From Urophycis tenuis (lineage: Eukaryota > Chordata > Actinopteri > Gadiformes > Phycidae): a stretch of DNA of 64,000 nt. Of the stretch, positions 47,991 to 61,931 are shown piece after piece. Every line of letters begins with the position of its first letter. Positions within the stretch are counted from its first letter, which is position 1. The translations under genes and the position numbers were made by a program. Where the stretch lies: positions 343,927 to 407,926 of the forward strand of contig JAXIVH010000149.1 in the NCBI GenBank assembly GCA_036785325.1, written 5' to 3'. The notes beneath the pieces are model-generated. The model was not told the origin of the DNA. It did not search any database and saw only the letters and a program-made list of their open reading frames with translations.

Positions 47991-50779
47991 GGACCCAACA
48001 GAGGACAAGAACCAAGCTCCGGCCCTGATTGGCCAAACCAGGGCTACCTAGCGGTGTTAACAACTGGTTTGTGCTGGTCAGGGGGTAAGTATGTGCCCCC
48101 TCCTCTCCATAACCAAAACAATGTATCCTAAAAAGTGTTTTACTTACCTTTACTTACCTCGACGTTACCTCAACAAATGATCACTCCTTGAAAAAGCTTA
48201 AACCCAATACCAATTCCATTTCGGAAACGACACACCTTGAGAATTGATCACTCTCGGGGGGGCCTCCCTTGGGTGAGGGTGTATAGTGACAATGGCCAGA
48301 AACACCCTATGATCCCAGGGTCCACTACTGATGACGTGTCCTAATATTTCGATAGCACGTTTATACTCAAATAGAAATGGAAAAGAAAAGTCTCACTCCA
48401 GCTGTGACTCGTCTTTATTCAAATAAGTAAATATACCAATGCATTGGAAGTACCTTCAATCAAACTAGATTGACCTTCATCTTGGAACAAAGAAAAACCT
48501 TTGGGAAAAGGAAAAACAAGTCTATATCTCCAAATCAGCGGTTATATCACAACAAGACAGATAACCATTTCGTTTTACTTCATTCTTGGTAATATGGGAA
48601 AAGAGAGCTGCGGATGACTAGATATTGGCGAGTGCAACTGCCTTTGATCCCCTATTCAACTACCGAGTCGTTGGATGAGGTGGGGGGGGGGGTCATCGAG
48701 ATAACTCTAACGAACCTAACCGAGCCAGGGCCATCGAAAGAACGGGCTCTCTACACAACCCATTTATATTACCTTACCAACTGTTATTCACAAAACGACC
48801 ACTAGATGGAGGCGATGGACCACCACTGAAGAATCAAAAGAAGGCAACCAGCCTTTAACACAAAGACTAAAAACTCACTCCAGCTGTGATCCTCTTTATC
48901 TAAATAAATAAATAAACAAAAATGAATAAATAAATAGACTAAATAAATATACAAATATAAATAAATAAATCAAATATAGATTACCTTACCAACTATTGCA
49001 ATTACCTATTATTATTGTTATTATTATTATTACTTACCTATTAATGCAATTTCCCAACCTGGGAACAATAGAGTATTTCTATTTCTATTTCTATAACTCT
49101 TCTTCACAAAACGACCACTAGGTGGAGACGACGCACCACCAGCGAGGAATCAAAAGAGGAGGAACAACCTTGAATACAAAGATTAAAACCCACTCCAGCT
49201 GTGAGTCTCTCGATGTATTTATTAACTAAAAAAATATATATTAAATATATATACTCCTCCCATCTCTTCTCCCCTGTCTTCCCTCATGGAAATGAGGGAG
49301 TTGGGGGAGATAGAGTGTACTAGCCCGATCCGGCGGGGGTGAGTTCAGTCCGTACAGACTGTCTCACCTTGACTCTACCTTCCTCAATCTCTAGCTCTAA
49401 CTCTAACCCTAGGGATAACCTCAACCCCAACCCTAACCATAGGCCTAACCTTAGCCCTAACCCTAACTCAACCCTAACACTAACCCTTACCTTGGCCCTA
49501 ATCTTAACACTAACCTCAACCCCTAACCTTAGCCCTTAACACTAACCCTAACCCCTACTCTAACTCTAACCCTAACCCCTACTCTAACTCTAACCCTAAG
49601 CCTACCCTAACCTCCAACACTAACCCTACCCTAACTCTAACGCTAACCCTAACTCTAACCTTTGCCCTAACTTTAGCCCTAACCCTAGCCTCAGCCATAA
49701 CCCTAACCCTTACCTTAGCCCTAACCCTAACCTTAACCCTAACCCTAACCTTGGCCCTAACCTTAACACTAACCTCAAACCTAACCTTAACCCTAACCTC
49801 AGCCATAACCCTAACCCTAACCTTAGCCCTAACCCTAATTCTAGCCCTAACCCTAATCTTAACCATAACCTTAACCCTAACCTTGGCCCTAACACTTAAC
49901 CTAACCTTATCCATAACACTAACCCTAACCTCAACCCTAACCTTAACCCAATCTCAGCCGTAACCCCAACCCTATCCTTATCCCTAACCTTAAACCTAAC
50001 CCTAACCTCAGCCCTAACCTTAACCCTAACCTCAGCCCTCATCTTAACCCTAACCCCTAACCCCTAACCTCTAACCCTAACCCTAACCTTACCCTAACCG
50101 TAACGCTAACCCTAACCCTTACTCTAACCTTAGCCCTAACCTTAGCCCTAACCGTAACCCTAACCTTAACCCTAACCTTAACCCTAAACCGTAACCTTAT
50201 ACCTAACCCTAACCTCAGCCCTAACCTTAACCCTAACCGCAACCCCTCCCATTTACTTCAAACCTAACGTTAAGGTTAACTGCTAACTCTACCCCTAAAT
50301 CTACCCTAACCTTAACCTACACTTGACATATTGGAGGAAGAAGACAATTACCCAGCATGCATTTCATCCGGAAAACTTTTCACAAAAAAAACCATTACCG
50401 AAGTACCTACGGCGAGAATAGACTACCCCAAGAAATTGTTGTTTTGGGTGAGGAAAGTAAGCCATTGAGTCTTCTCTAAGGTCAACTTCCTACACAATCT
50501 CTGTAGTCGCGCGGTGTATGGGGCACAGGAATTGTTATTAACAGGCTGTTCGGCATGGGGTCCTGGAGGGGCCAGGGAGGCAGTGCTTAGTCGCGGCTGG
50601 CCTTGGCCTTTCCTACCCTGGGACCGACTGGGAAGGCACCGCTGGTCGGGGCTGGTCTTGGTCTTTCCTAGGTCTGGACACCCATCGCTGAGGATAGCTG
50701 CATTGGGGGACCGTGGAGGCAGTGCTTTGTCACGGCTGGCCTCGGTCCTTCGTGACCCCAGTTTTCTGCTAGTTCATCT
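47991..50779 (+). repeat. Monomer 19 (2789 bp, scattered indels)
   Basis: Full copy with CTCF-like sites at 48799 and 49115 and telomere-like block at 49396-50320. The G tract is 11, and private one-base indels occur near 48492, 49533 and 49948, breaking the hexamer register of the telomere-like block that other copies keep. Confidence 0.93.
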
Positions 50780-53565
50780 GGACCCAACAGAGGACAAGAA
50801 CCAAGCTCCGGCCCTGATTGGCCAAACCAGGGCTACCTAGCGGTGTTAACAACTGGTTTGTGCTGGTCAGGGGGTAAGTATGTGCCCCCTCCTCTCCATA
50901 ACCAAAACAATGTATCCTAAAAAGTGTTTTACTTACCTTTACTTACCTCGACGTTACCTCAACAAATGATCACTCCTTGAAAAAGCTTAAACCCAATACC
51001 AATTCCATTTCGGAAACGACACACCTTGAGAATTGATCACTCTCGGGGGGGCCTCCCTTGGGTGAGGGTGTATAGTGACAATGGCCAGAAACACCCTATG
51101 ATCCCAGGGTCCACTACTGATGACGTGTCCTAATATTTCGATAGCACGTTTATACTCAAATAGAAATGGAAAAGAAAAGTCTCACTCCAGCTGTGACTCG
51201 TCTTTATTCAAATAAGTAAATATACCAATGCATTGGAAGTACCTTCAATCAAACTAGATTGACCTTCATCTTGGAACAAAGAAAACCTTTGGAAAAGGAA
51301 AAACAAGTCTATATCTCCAAATCAGCGGTTATATCACAACAAGACAGATAACCATTTCGTTTTACTTCATTCTTGGTAATATGGAAAAGAGAGCTGCGGA
51401 TGACTAGATATTGGCGAGTGCAACTGCCTTTGATCCCCTATTCAACTACCGAGTCGTTGGATGAGGTGGGGGGGGGGGTCATCGAGATAACTCTAACGAA
51501 CCTAACCGAGCCAGGGCCATCGAAAGAACGGGCTCTCTACACAACCCATTTATATTACCTTACCAACTGTTATTCACAAAACGACCACTAGATGGAGGCG
51601 ATGGACCACCACTGAAGAATCAAAAGAAGGCAACCAGCCTTTAACACAAAGACTAAAAACTCACTCCAGCTGTGATCCTCTTTATCTAAATAAATAAATA
51701 AACAAAAATGAATAAATAAATAGACTAAATAAATATACAAATATAAATAAATAAATCAAATATAGATTACCTTACCAACTATTGCAATTACCTATTATTA
51801 TTGTTATTATTATTATTACTTACCTATTAATGCAATTTCCCAACCTGGGAACAATAGAGTATTTCTATTTCTATTTCTATAACTCTTCTTCACAAAACGA
51901 CCACTAGGTGGAGACGACGCACCACCAGCGAGGAATCAAAAGAGGAGGAACAACCTTGAATACAAAGATTAAAACCCACTCCAGCTGTGAGTCTCTCGAT
52001 GTATTTATTAACTAAAAAAATATATATTAAATATATATACTCCTCCCATCTCTTCTCCCCTGTCCTTCCCTCATGGAAATGAGGGAGTTGGGGGAGATAG
52101 AGTGTACTAGCCCGATCCGGCGGGGGTGAGTTCAGTCCGTACAGACTGTCTCACCTTGACTCTACCTTACTCAATCTCTAGCTCTAACTCTAACCCTAGG
52201 GATAACCTCAACCCCAACCCTAACCATAGGCCTAACCTTAGCCCTAACCCTAACTCAACCCTAACACTAACCCTTACCTTGGCCCTAATCTTAACACTAA
52301 CCTCAACCCCTAACCTTAGCCTTAACACTAACCCTAACCCCTACTCTAACTCTAACCCTAACCCCTACTCTAACTCTAACCCTAAGCCTACCCTAACCTC
52401 CAACACTAACCCTACCCTAACTCTAACGCTAACCCTAACTCTAACCTTTGCCCTAACTTTAGCCCTAACCCTAGCCTCAGCCATAACCCTAACCCTTACC
52501 TTAGCCCTAACCCTAACCTTAACCCTAACCCTAACCCTGGCCCTAACCTTAACACTAACCTCAAACCTAACCTTAACCCTAACCTCAGCCATAACCCTAA
52601 CCCTAACCTTAGCCCTAACCCTAATTCTAGCCCTAACCCTAATCTTAACCATAACCTTAACCCTAACCTTGGCCCTAACACTTAACCTAACCTTATCCAT
52701 AACACTAACCCTAACCTCAACCCTAACCTTAACCCCAATCTCAGCCGTAACCCCAACCCTATCCTTATCCCTAACCTTAAACCTAACCCTAACCTCAGCC
52801 CTAACCTTAACCCTAACCTCAGCCCTCATCTTAACCCTAACCCTAACCCCTAACCTCTAACCCTAACCCTAACCTTACCCTAACCGTAACGCTAACCCTA
52901 ACCCTTACTCTAACCTTAGCCCTAACCTTAGCCCTAACCGTAACCCTAACCTTAACCCTAACCTTAACCCTAAACCGTAACCTTATACCTAACCCTAACC
53001 TCAGCCCTAACCTTAACCCTAACCGCAACCCCTCCCATTTACTTCAAACCTAACGTTAAGGTTAACTGCTAACTCTACCCCTAAATCTACCCTAACCTTA
53101 ACCTACACTTGACATATTGGAGGAAGAAGACAATTACCCAGCATGCATTTCATCCGGAAAACTTTTCACAAAAAAACCCATTACCGAAGTACCTACGGCG
53201 AGAATAGACTACCCCAAGAAATTGTTGTTTTGGGTGAGGAAAGTAAGCCATTGAGTCTTCTCTAAGGTCAACTTCCTACACAATCTCTGTAGTCGCGCGG
53301 TGTATGGGGCACAGGAATTGTTATTAACAGGCTGTTCGGCATGGGGTCCTGGAGGGGCCAGGGAGGCAGTGCTTAGTCGCGGCTGGCCTTGGCCTTTCCT
53401 ACCCTGGGACCGACTGGGAAGGCACCGCTGGTCGGGGCTGGTCTTGGTCTTTCCTAGGTCTGGACACCCATCGCTGAGGATAGCTGCATTGGGGGACCGT
53501 GGAGGCAGTGCTTTGTCACGGCTGGCCTCGGTCCTTCGTGACCCCAGTTTTCTGCTAGTTCATCT
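50780..53565 (+). repeat. Monomer 20 (2786 bp, ACCCTGGCCC class, indels)
   Basis: Full copy with CTCF-like sites at 51585 and 51901 and telomere-like block at 52183-53106. It has ACCCTGGCCC near 52533 and CCTTACTCAATC near 52165 like monomer 16. The G tract is 11, and one-base indels occur near 51290, 51383, 52064 and 52847. Confidence 0.93.
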
Positions 53566-56349
53566 GGACCCAACAGAGGACAAGAACCAAGCTCCGGCCT
53601 GATTGGCCAAACCAGGGCTACCTAGCGGTGTTAACAACTGGTTTGTGCTGGTCAGGGGGTAAGTATGTGCCCCCTCCTCTCCATAACCAAAACAATGTAT
53701 CCTAAAAAGTGTTTTACTTACCTTTACTTACCTCGACGTTACCTCAACAAATGATCACTCCTTGAAAAAGCTTAAACCCAATACCAATTCCATTTCGGAA
53801 ACGACACACCTTGAGAATTGATCACTCTCGGGGGGGCCTCCCTTGGGTGAGGGTGTATAGTGACAATGGCCAGAAACACCCTATGATCCCAGGGTCCACT
53901 ACTGATGACGTGTCCTAATATTTCGATAGCACGTTTATACTCAAATAGAAATGGAAAAGAAAAGTCTCACTCCAGCTGTGACTCGTCTTTATTCAAATAA
54001 GTAAATATACCAATGCATTGGAAGTACCTTCAATCAAACTAGATTGACCTTCATCTTGGAACAAAGAAAACCTTTGGGAAAAGGAAAAACAAGTCTATAT
54101 CTCCAAATCAGCGGTTATATCACAACAAGACAGATAACCATTTCGTTTTACTTCATTCTTTGTAATATGGGAAAAGAGAGCTGCGGATGACTAGATATTG
54201 GCGAGTGCAACTGCCTTTGATCCCCTATTCAACTACCGAGTCGTTGGATGAGGTGGGGGGGGGGTCATCGAGATAACTCTAACGAACCTAACCGAGCCAG
54301 GGCCATCGAAAGAACGGGCTCTCTACACAACCATTTATATTACCTTACCAACTGTTATTCACAAAACGACCACTAGATGGAGGCGATGGACCACCACTGA
54401 AGAATCAAAAGAAGGCAACCAGCCTTTAACACAAAGACTAAAAACTCACTCCAGCTGTGATCCTCTTTATCTAAATAAATAAATAAACAAAAAATGAATA
54501 AAAATAGACTAAATAATATACAAATATAAATAAATAAATCAAATATAGATTACCTTACCAACTATTGCAATTACCTATTATTATTGTTATTATTATTATT
54601 ACTTACCTATTAATGCAATTTCCCAACCTGGGAACAATAGAGTATTTCTATTTCTATTTCTATAACTCTTCTTCACAAAACGACCACTAGGTGGAGACGA
54701 CGCACCACCAGCGAGGAATCAAAAGAGGAGGAACAACCTTGAATACAAAGATTAAAACCCACTCCAGCTGTGAGTCTCTCGATGTATTTATTAACTAAAA
54801 AAATATATATTAAATATATATACTCCTCCCATCTCTTCTCCCCTGTCTTCCCTCATGGAAATGAGGGAGTTGGGGGAGATAGAGTGTACTAGCCGATCCG
54901 GCGGGGGTGAGTTCAGTCCGTACAGACTGTCTCACCTTGACTCTACCTTCCTCAATCTCTAGCTCTAACTCTAACCCTAGGGATAACCTCAACCCCAACC
55001 CTAACCATAGGCCTAACCTTAGCCCTAACCCTAACTCAACCCTAACACTAACCCTTACCTTGGCCCTAATCTTAACACTAACCTCAACCCCTAACCTTAG
55101 CCTTAACACTAACCCTAACCCCTACTCTAACTCTAACCCTAACCCCTACTCTAACTCTAACCCTAAGCCTACCCTAACCTCCAACACTAACCCTACCCTA
55201 ACTCTAACGCTAACCCTAACTCTAACCTTTGCCCTAACTTTAGCCCTAACCCTAGCCTCAGCCATAACCCTAACCCTTACCTTAGCCCTAACCCTAACCT
55301 TAACCCTAACCCTAACCTTGGCCCTAACCTTAACACTTAACCTCAAAACCTAACCTTAACCCTAACCTCAGCCATAACCCTAACCCTAACCTTAGCCTAC
55401 CCTAATTCTAGCCCTAACCCTAATCTTAACCATAACCTTAACCCTAACCTTGGCCCTAACACTTAACCTAACCTTATCCATAACACTAACCCTAACCTCA
55501 AACCCTAACCTTAACCCCAATCTCAGCCGTAACCCCAACCCTTATCCTTTATCCCTAACCTTAAACCTAACCCTAACCTCAGCCCTAACCTTAACCCTAA
55601 CCTCAGCCCTCATCTTAACCCTAACCCTAACCCCTAACCTCTAACCCTAACCCTAACCTTACCCTAACCGTAACGCTAACCCTAACCCTTACTCTAACCT
55701 TAGCCCTAACCTTAGCCCTAACCGTAACCCTAACCTTAACCCTAACCTTAACCCTAAACCGTAACCTTATACCTAACCCTAACCTCAGCCCTAACCTTAA
55801 CCCTAACCGCAACCCCTCCCATTTACTTCAAACCTAACGTTAAGGTTAACTGCTAACTCTACCCCTAAATCTACCCTAACCTTAACCTACACTTGACATA
55901 TTGGAGGAAGAAGACAATTACCCAGCATGCATTTCATCCGGAAAACTTTTCACAAAAAAACCATTACCGAAGTACCTACGGCGAGAATAGACTACCCCAA
56001 GAAATTGTTGTTTTGGGTGAGGAAAGTAAGCCATTGAGTCTTCTCTAAGGTCAACTTCCTACACAATCTCTGTAGTCGCGCGGTGTATGGGGCACAGGAA
56101 TTGTTATTAACAGGCTGTTCGGGCATGGGGTCCTGGAGGGGCCAGGGAGGCAGTGCTTAGTCGCGGCTGGCCTTGGCCTTTCCTACCCTGGGACCGACTG
56201 GGAAGGCACCGCTGGTCGGGGCTGGTCTTGGTCTTTCCTAGGTCTGGACACCCATCGCTGAGGATAGCTGCATTGGGGGACCGTGGAGGCAGTGCTTTGT
56301 CACGGCTGGCCTCGGTCCTTCGTGACCCCAGTTTTCTGCTAGTTCATCT
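53566..56349 (+). repeat. Monomer 21 (2784 bp, many indels)
   Basis: Full copy with CTCF-like sites at 54370 and 54684 and telomere-like block at 54964-55890. Single-base losses and gains are frequent, for example near 53597, 54332, 54490-54520, 54893, 55335-55400, 55500-55550 and 56121. They fall in every segment, not only in simple repeats. Confidence 0.9.
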
Positions 56350-59131
56350 GGACCCAACAGAGGACAAGAACCAAGCTCCGGCCCTGATTGGCCAAACCAG
56401 GGCTACCTAGCGGTGTTAACAACTGGTTTGTGCTGGTCAGGGGGTAAGTATGTGCCCCCTCCTCTCCATAACCAAAACAATGTATCCTAAAAAGTGTTTT
56501 ACTTACCTTTACTTACCTCGACGTTACCTCAACAAATGATCACTCCTTGAAAAGCTTAAACCCAATACCAATTCCATTTCGGAAACGACACACCTTGAGA
56601 ATTGATCACTCTCGGGGGGGTCCTCCCTTGGGTGAGGGTGTATAGTGACAATGGCCAGAAACACCCTATGATCCAGGGTCCACTACTGATGACGTGTCCT
56701 AATATTCGATAGCACGTTTATACTCAAATAGAAATGGAAAAGAAAAGTCTCACTCCAGCTGTGACTCGTCTTTATTCAAATAAGTAAATATACCAATGCA
56801 TTGGAAGTACCTTCAATCAAACTAGATTGACCTTCATCTTGGAACAAAGAAAACCTTTGGGAAAAGGAAAAACAAGTCTATATCTCCAAATCAGCGGTTA
56901 TATCACAACAAGACAGATAACCATTTCGTTTTACTTCATTTGGTAATATGGGAAAAGAGAGCTGCGGATGACTAGATATTGGCGAGTGCAACTGCCTTTG
57001 ATCCCCTATTCAACTACCGAGTCGTTGGATGAGGTGGGGGGGGGGTCATCGAGATAACTCTAACGAACCTAACCGAGCCAGGGCCATCGAAAGAACGGGC
57101 TCTCTACACAACCCATTTATATTACCTTACCAACTGTTATTCACAAAACGACCACTAGATGGAGGCGATGGAGCCACCACTGAAGAATCAAAAGAAGGCA
57201 ACCAGCCTTTAACACAAAGACTAAAAACTCACTCCAGCTGTGATCCTCTTTATCTAAATAAATAAATAAACAAAAATGATAAATAAATAGACTAAATAAA
57301 TATACAAATATAATAAATAAATCAAATATAGATTACCTTACCAACTATTGCAATTACCTATTATTATTGTTATTATTATTATTACTTACCTATTAATGCA
57401 ATTTCCCAACCTGGGAACAATAGAGTATTTCTATTTCTATTTCTATAACTCTTCTTCACAAAACGACCACTAGTGGTGGAGACGACGCACCACCAGCGAG
57501 GAATCAAAAGAGGAGGAACAACCTTGAATACAAAGATTAAAACCCACTCCAGCTGTGAGTCTCTCGATGTATTTATTAACTAAAAAAATATATATTAAAT
57601 ATATATACTACCTCCCATCTCTTCTCCCCTGTCTTCCCTCATGGAAATGAGGGAGTTGGGGGAGATAGAGTGTACTAGCCCGATCCGGCGGGGGTGAGTT
57701 CAGTCCCGTACAGGACTGTCTCACCTTGACTCTCTACCTTCCTCAATCTCTAGCTCTAACTCTAACCCTCCTAGGGATAACCTCAACCCCAACCCTAACC
57801 ATAGGCCTAACCTTAGCCCTAACCCTAACTCAACCTAACACTAACCCTTACCTTGGCCCTAATCTTAACTACAACCTCAACCCCTACCTTAGCCTTAACA
57901 CTAACCCTAACCCTACTCTAACTCTAACCCTAACCCCTACTCTAACTCTAACCCTAAGCCTACCTAACCTCACACTAACCCTACCCCTAACTCTAACGCT
58001 AACCCCTAACTCTAACCTTTGCCCTAACTTTAGCCCTAACCCTAGCCTCAGCCATAACCCTAACCTTACCTTAGCCCTAACCCTAACCTTAACCCTAACC
58101 CTAACCTTGGCCCTAACCTTAACACTAACCTCAAACCTTAACCCTAACCTCAGCACATAACCCTAACCCTAACCTTAGCCCTAACCCTAAATTCTAGCCC
58201 TATACCCTAATCTTAACCATAACCTTAACCCTAACCTTGGCCCTAACACTTAACCTAACCTTATCCATAACACTAACCCTAACCTCAACCCTAACCTTAA
58301 CCCCAATCTCAGCCGTAACCCCAACCCTATCCTTATCCCTAACCTTAAACCTAACCCTAACCTCAGCCCTAACCTTAACCCTAACCTCAGCCCTCATCTT
58401 AACCCTAACCCCTAACCCCTAACCTCTAACCCTAACCCTAACCTTACCCTATACCGTATCGCTAACACCTAACCCTTACTCTATACCTTAGCCCTAACCT
58501 TAGCCCTAACCGTAAACCCTAACCTTAACCCTAACCTAACACCGTAACCTTATACCTAACCCTAACCTCAGCCCTAACCTTAACCCCTACCGCAACCCTC
58601 CCATTTACTTCAAACCTAACGTAAGGTTAACTGCTAACTCTACCCCTAAATCTACCCTAACCTTAACCTACACTTGACATATTGGAGGAAGAAGACAATT
58701 ACCAGCATGCATTTCATCCGGAAAACTTTTCACAAAAAAAACCATTACCGAAGTACTACGGCGAGAATAGACTACCCCAAGAAATTGTGTTTTGGGTGAG
58801 GAAAGTAAGCCATTGAGTCTTCTCTAAGGTCACTTCCTACACAATCTCTGTAGTCGCGTCGGCGGGTGTATGGGGCACAGGAATTGTTATTAACAGGCTG
58901 TTCGGCATGGGGTCCTGGAGGGGCCAGGGAGGCAGTGCTTAGTCGCGGCTGGCCTTGCCTTTCCTACCCTGGGACCGAACTGGGAAGGCACCGCTGGTCG
59001 GGGCTGGTCTTGGTCTTTCCTAGGTCTGGACACCCATCGCTGAGGATAGCTGCATTGGGGGACCGTGGAGGCAGTGCTTGTCACAGGCTGGCCTCGGTCC
59101 TTCGTGACCCCAGTTTTCTGCTAGTTCATCT
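56350..59131 (+). repeat. Monomer 22 (2782 bp, heavy indels)
   Basis: Full copy with CTCF-like site 1 at 57152. Site 2 at 57467 is disrupted by an inserted TG (CCACTAGTGGTGG). The telomere-like block spans about 57755-58671 and carries dozens of one-base changes that break its register. The net length remains close to 2787 because gains and losses balance. Confidence 0.88.
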
Positions 59132-61931
59132 GGACCCAACAGAGGACAAGAACCAAGCTCCGGCCCTGATTGGCCAAAACCAGGGCTACCTACGCGGTGT
59201 TAACAACTGGTTTGTGCTGGTCAGGGGGTAAGTATGTGCCCCCTCCTCTCCATAACCAAAACAATGTATCCTAAAAGTGTTTTACTTACCTTTACTTACC
59301 TCGACGTTACACTCAACAAATGATCACTCCTTGAAAAGCTTAAACCCAATACCAATTTCCATTTCAGGAAACGACACACCTTGAGAATTGATCACTCTCG
59401 GGGGGGCCTCCCTTGGGTGAGGGTGTATAGTGACAATGGCCAGAAACACCCTATGATCCCAGGGTCCACTACTGATGACGTGTCCTAATATTTCGATAGC
59501 ACGTTTATACTCAAATAGAAATGGTAAAGGAAAAGTACTCACTCCAGCTGTGACTCGTCTTTATTCAAATAAGTAAATATACCAATGCATTGGAAGTACC
59601 TTCAATCAAACTAGATGTGACCTTCATCTTGGAACAAAGAAAACCTTTGGGAAAAGGAAAAACAAGTCTATATCTCCAAATCAGCGGTTATATCACAACA
59701 AGACAGATAACCATTTCGTTTTACTTCATTCTTGGTAATATGGGAAAAGAGAGAGCTGCGGATGACTAGATATTGGCGAGTGCAACTAGCCTTTGATCCC
59801 CTATTCAACTACCGAGTCGTTGGATGAGGTGGGGGGTGGGGTCATCGAGATAACTCTAAACGAACCTAACCGAGCCAGGGCCATCGAAAGAACGGGCTCT
59901 CTACACAACCCATTTATATTACCTTACCAACTGTTATTCACAAAACGACCACTAGATGGAGGCGATGGACCACCACTGAAGAATCAATAAAGAAGGCAAC
60001 CAGCCTTTAACACAAAGGACTAAAAACTCACTCCAGCTGTGATCCTCTTTATCTAAATAAATAAAATAAACAAAAATGAATAAATAAATAGACTAAATAT
60101 AAATATACAATATAAATAAATCAAATATAGAATTACCTTACCAACATAGCAATTATACCTATTATTATTGTTATTATTATTATTATTACTTACCTATTAA
60201 TGCAATTTCCCAACCTGGGAACAATAAGAGTATTTCTATTTCTATTTCTATAACTCTTCTACACAAAACGACCACTAGGTGGAGACGACGCACCACCAGC
60301 GAGGAATCCAAAAGAGGAGGAACAACCTTGAATACAAAGATTAAAACCCACTCCAGCTGTGAGTTCTCTCGATGTATTTATTAACTAAAAAAATATATAT
60401 TAATATATATATACTCCTCCCATCTCTTCTCCCCTGTCTTCCCTCATGGAAATGAGGGAGTTGGGGGAGATAGAGTGTACTAGCCCGATCCGGCGGGGGT
60501 GAGTTCAGTCCGTACAGACTGTCTCACCTTGACTCTACCTTACTCAATCTCTAGCTCTAACTCTAACCCTAGGGATAACCTCAACCCCAACCCTAACCAT
60601 AGGCCTAACCTTAGCCCTAACCCTAACTCAACCCTAACACTAACCCTTACCTTGGCCCTAATCTTAACACTAACCTCAACCCCTAACCTTAGCCTTAACA
60701 CTAACCCTAACCCCTACTCTAACTCTAACCCTAACCCCTACTCTAACTCTAACCTAAGCCTACCCTAACCTCCAACACTAACCCTACCCTAACTCTAACG
60801 CTAACCCTAACTCTAACCTTTGCCCTAACTTTAGCCCTAACCCTAGCCTCAGCCATAACCCTAACCCTTACCTTAGCCTAACCCTAACCTTAACCCTAAC
60901 CCTAACCCTGGCCCTAACCTTAACACTAACCTCAAACCTAACCTAACCCTAACCTCAGCTAACCCTAACCCTAACCTAACCCTAACACCTAGTCCCTAAC
61001 CCTAATCTAGCCTAACCTAATCTTAACCTAACCTTAACCCTAACATGCTACACAACTAACCTTATCCATAACACTAACCCAACCTCAACCTAACCTAACC
61101 CAATCTCCTAACCCCTAACCCTACTCCCTAACCCTACCCTTAATCCTAAACCTAACCTAACCTCAGCCCTAACCTTAACCCTAACCTCAGCCCTCATCTA
61201 CCCTAACCCTAACCCCTAACCTCTACCCTAACCCTAACCCTACCTCTAACCGTAACGCTAACCCTAACCCTTACTCTAACCTTAGCCCTAACCTTAGCCC
61301 TAACCGTAACCCTAACCTTAACCCTAACCTTAACCCTAAACCGTAACCTTATACCTAACCCTAACCTCAGCCCTAACCTTAACCCTAACCGCAACCCCTC
61401 CCATTTACTTCAAACCTAACGTTAAGGTTAACTGCTAACTCTACCCCTAAATCTACCCTAACCTTAACCTACACTTGACATATTGGAGGAAGAAGACAAT
61501 TACCCAGCATGCATTTCATCCGGAAAACTTTTCACAAAAAAACCCATTACCGAAGTACCTACGGCGAGAATAGACTACCCCAAGAAATTGTTGTTTTGGG
61601 TGAGGAAAGTAAGCCATTGAGTCTTCTCTAAGGTCAACTTCCTACACAATCTCTGTAGTCGCGCGGTGTATGGGGCACAGGAATTGTTATTAACAGGCTG
61701 TTCGGCATGGGGTCCTGGAGGGGCCAGGGAGGCAGTGCTTAGTCGCGGCTGGCCTTGGCCTTTCCTACCCTGGGACCGACTGGGAAGGCACCGCTGGTCG
61801 GGGCTGGTCTTGGTCTTTCCTAGGTCTGGACACCCATCGCTGAGGATAGCTGCATTGGGGGACCGTGGAGGCAGTGCTTTGTCACGGCTGGCCTCGGTCC
61901 TTCGTGACCCCAGTTTTCTGCTAGTTCATCT
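59132..61931 (+). repeat. Monomer 23 (2800 bp, heavy indels to 61.25 kb)
   Basis: Full copy with CTCF-like sites at 59949 and 60272 and telomere-like block at about 60556-61472. Its G tract is interrupted (six G, T, four G). It carries ACCCTGGCCC near 60905 and CCTTACTCAATC near 60537. The interval 60,930-61,250 is badly scrambled relative to other copies, and after ~61,250 the sequence returns to consensus. Confidence 0.88.

Larger units (their letters stand above)
28497..50779 (+). repeat. Two rounds of a four-monomer higher-order repeat
   Basis: Monomers 12-15 (11,148 bp) and 16-19 (11,135 bp) each open with an ACCCTGGCCC-class monomer; monomer 20 opens a third round that restarts after three monomers at monomer 23. 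The markers within rounds are only partly shared: the ACCACAGCCC change of monomers 14 and 15 is absent from 18 and 19. The higher-order unit is therefore overlaid with later conversion or mutation. Confidence 0.6.
45203..61250. other. Indel-rich interval, probable consensus-quality problem
   Basis: Private single-base gains and losses begin around 45.2 kb, rise through monomers 21 and 22, peak at 57-61.2 kb and stop at ~61.25 kb. They hit all segments alike and balance out in length. They often fall in homopolymers, for example CCC to CC at 46262 and GGG to GG at 51383. Annotation details in this interval should be treated as unreliable. Confidence 0.7.
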
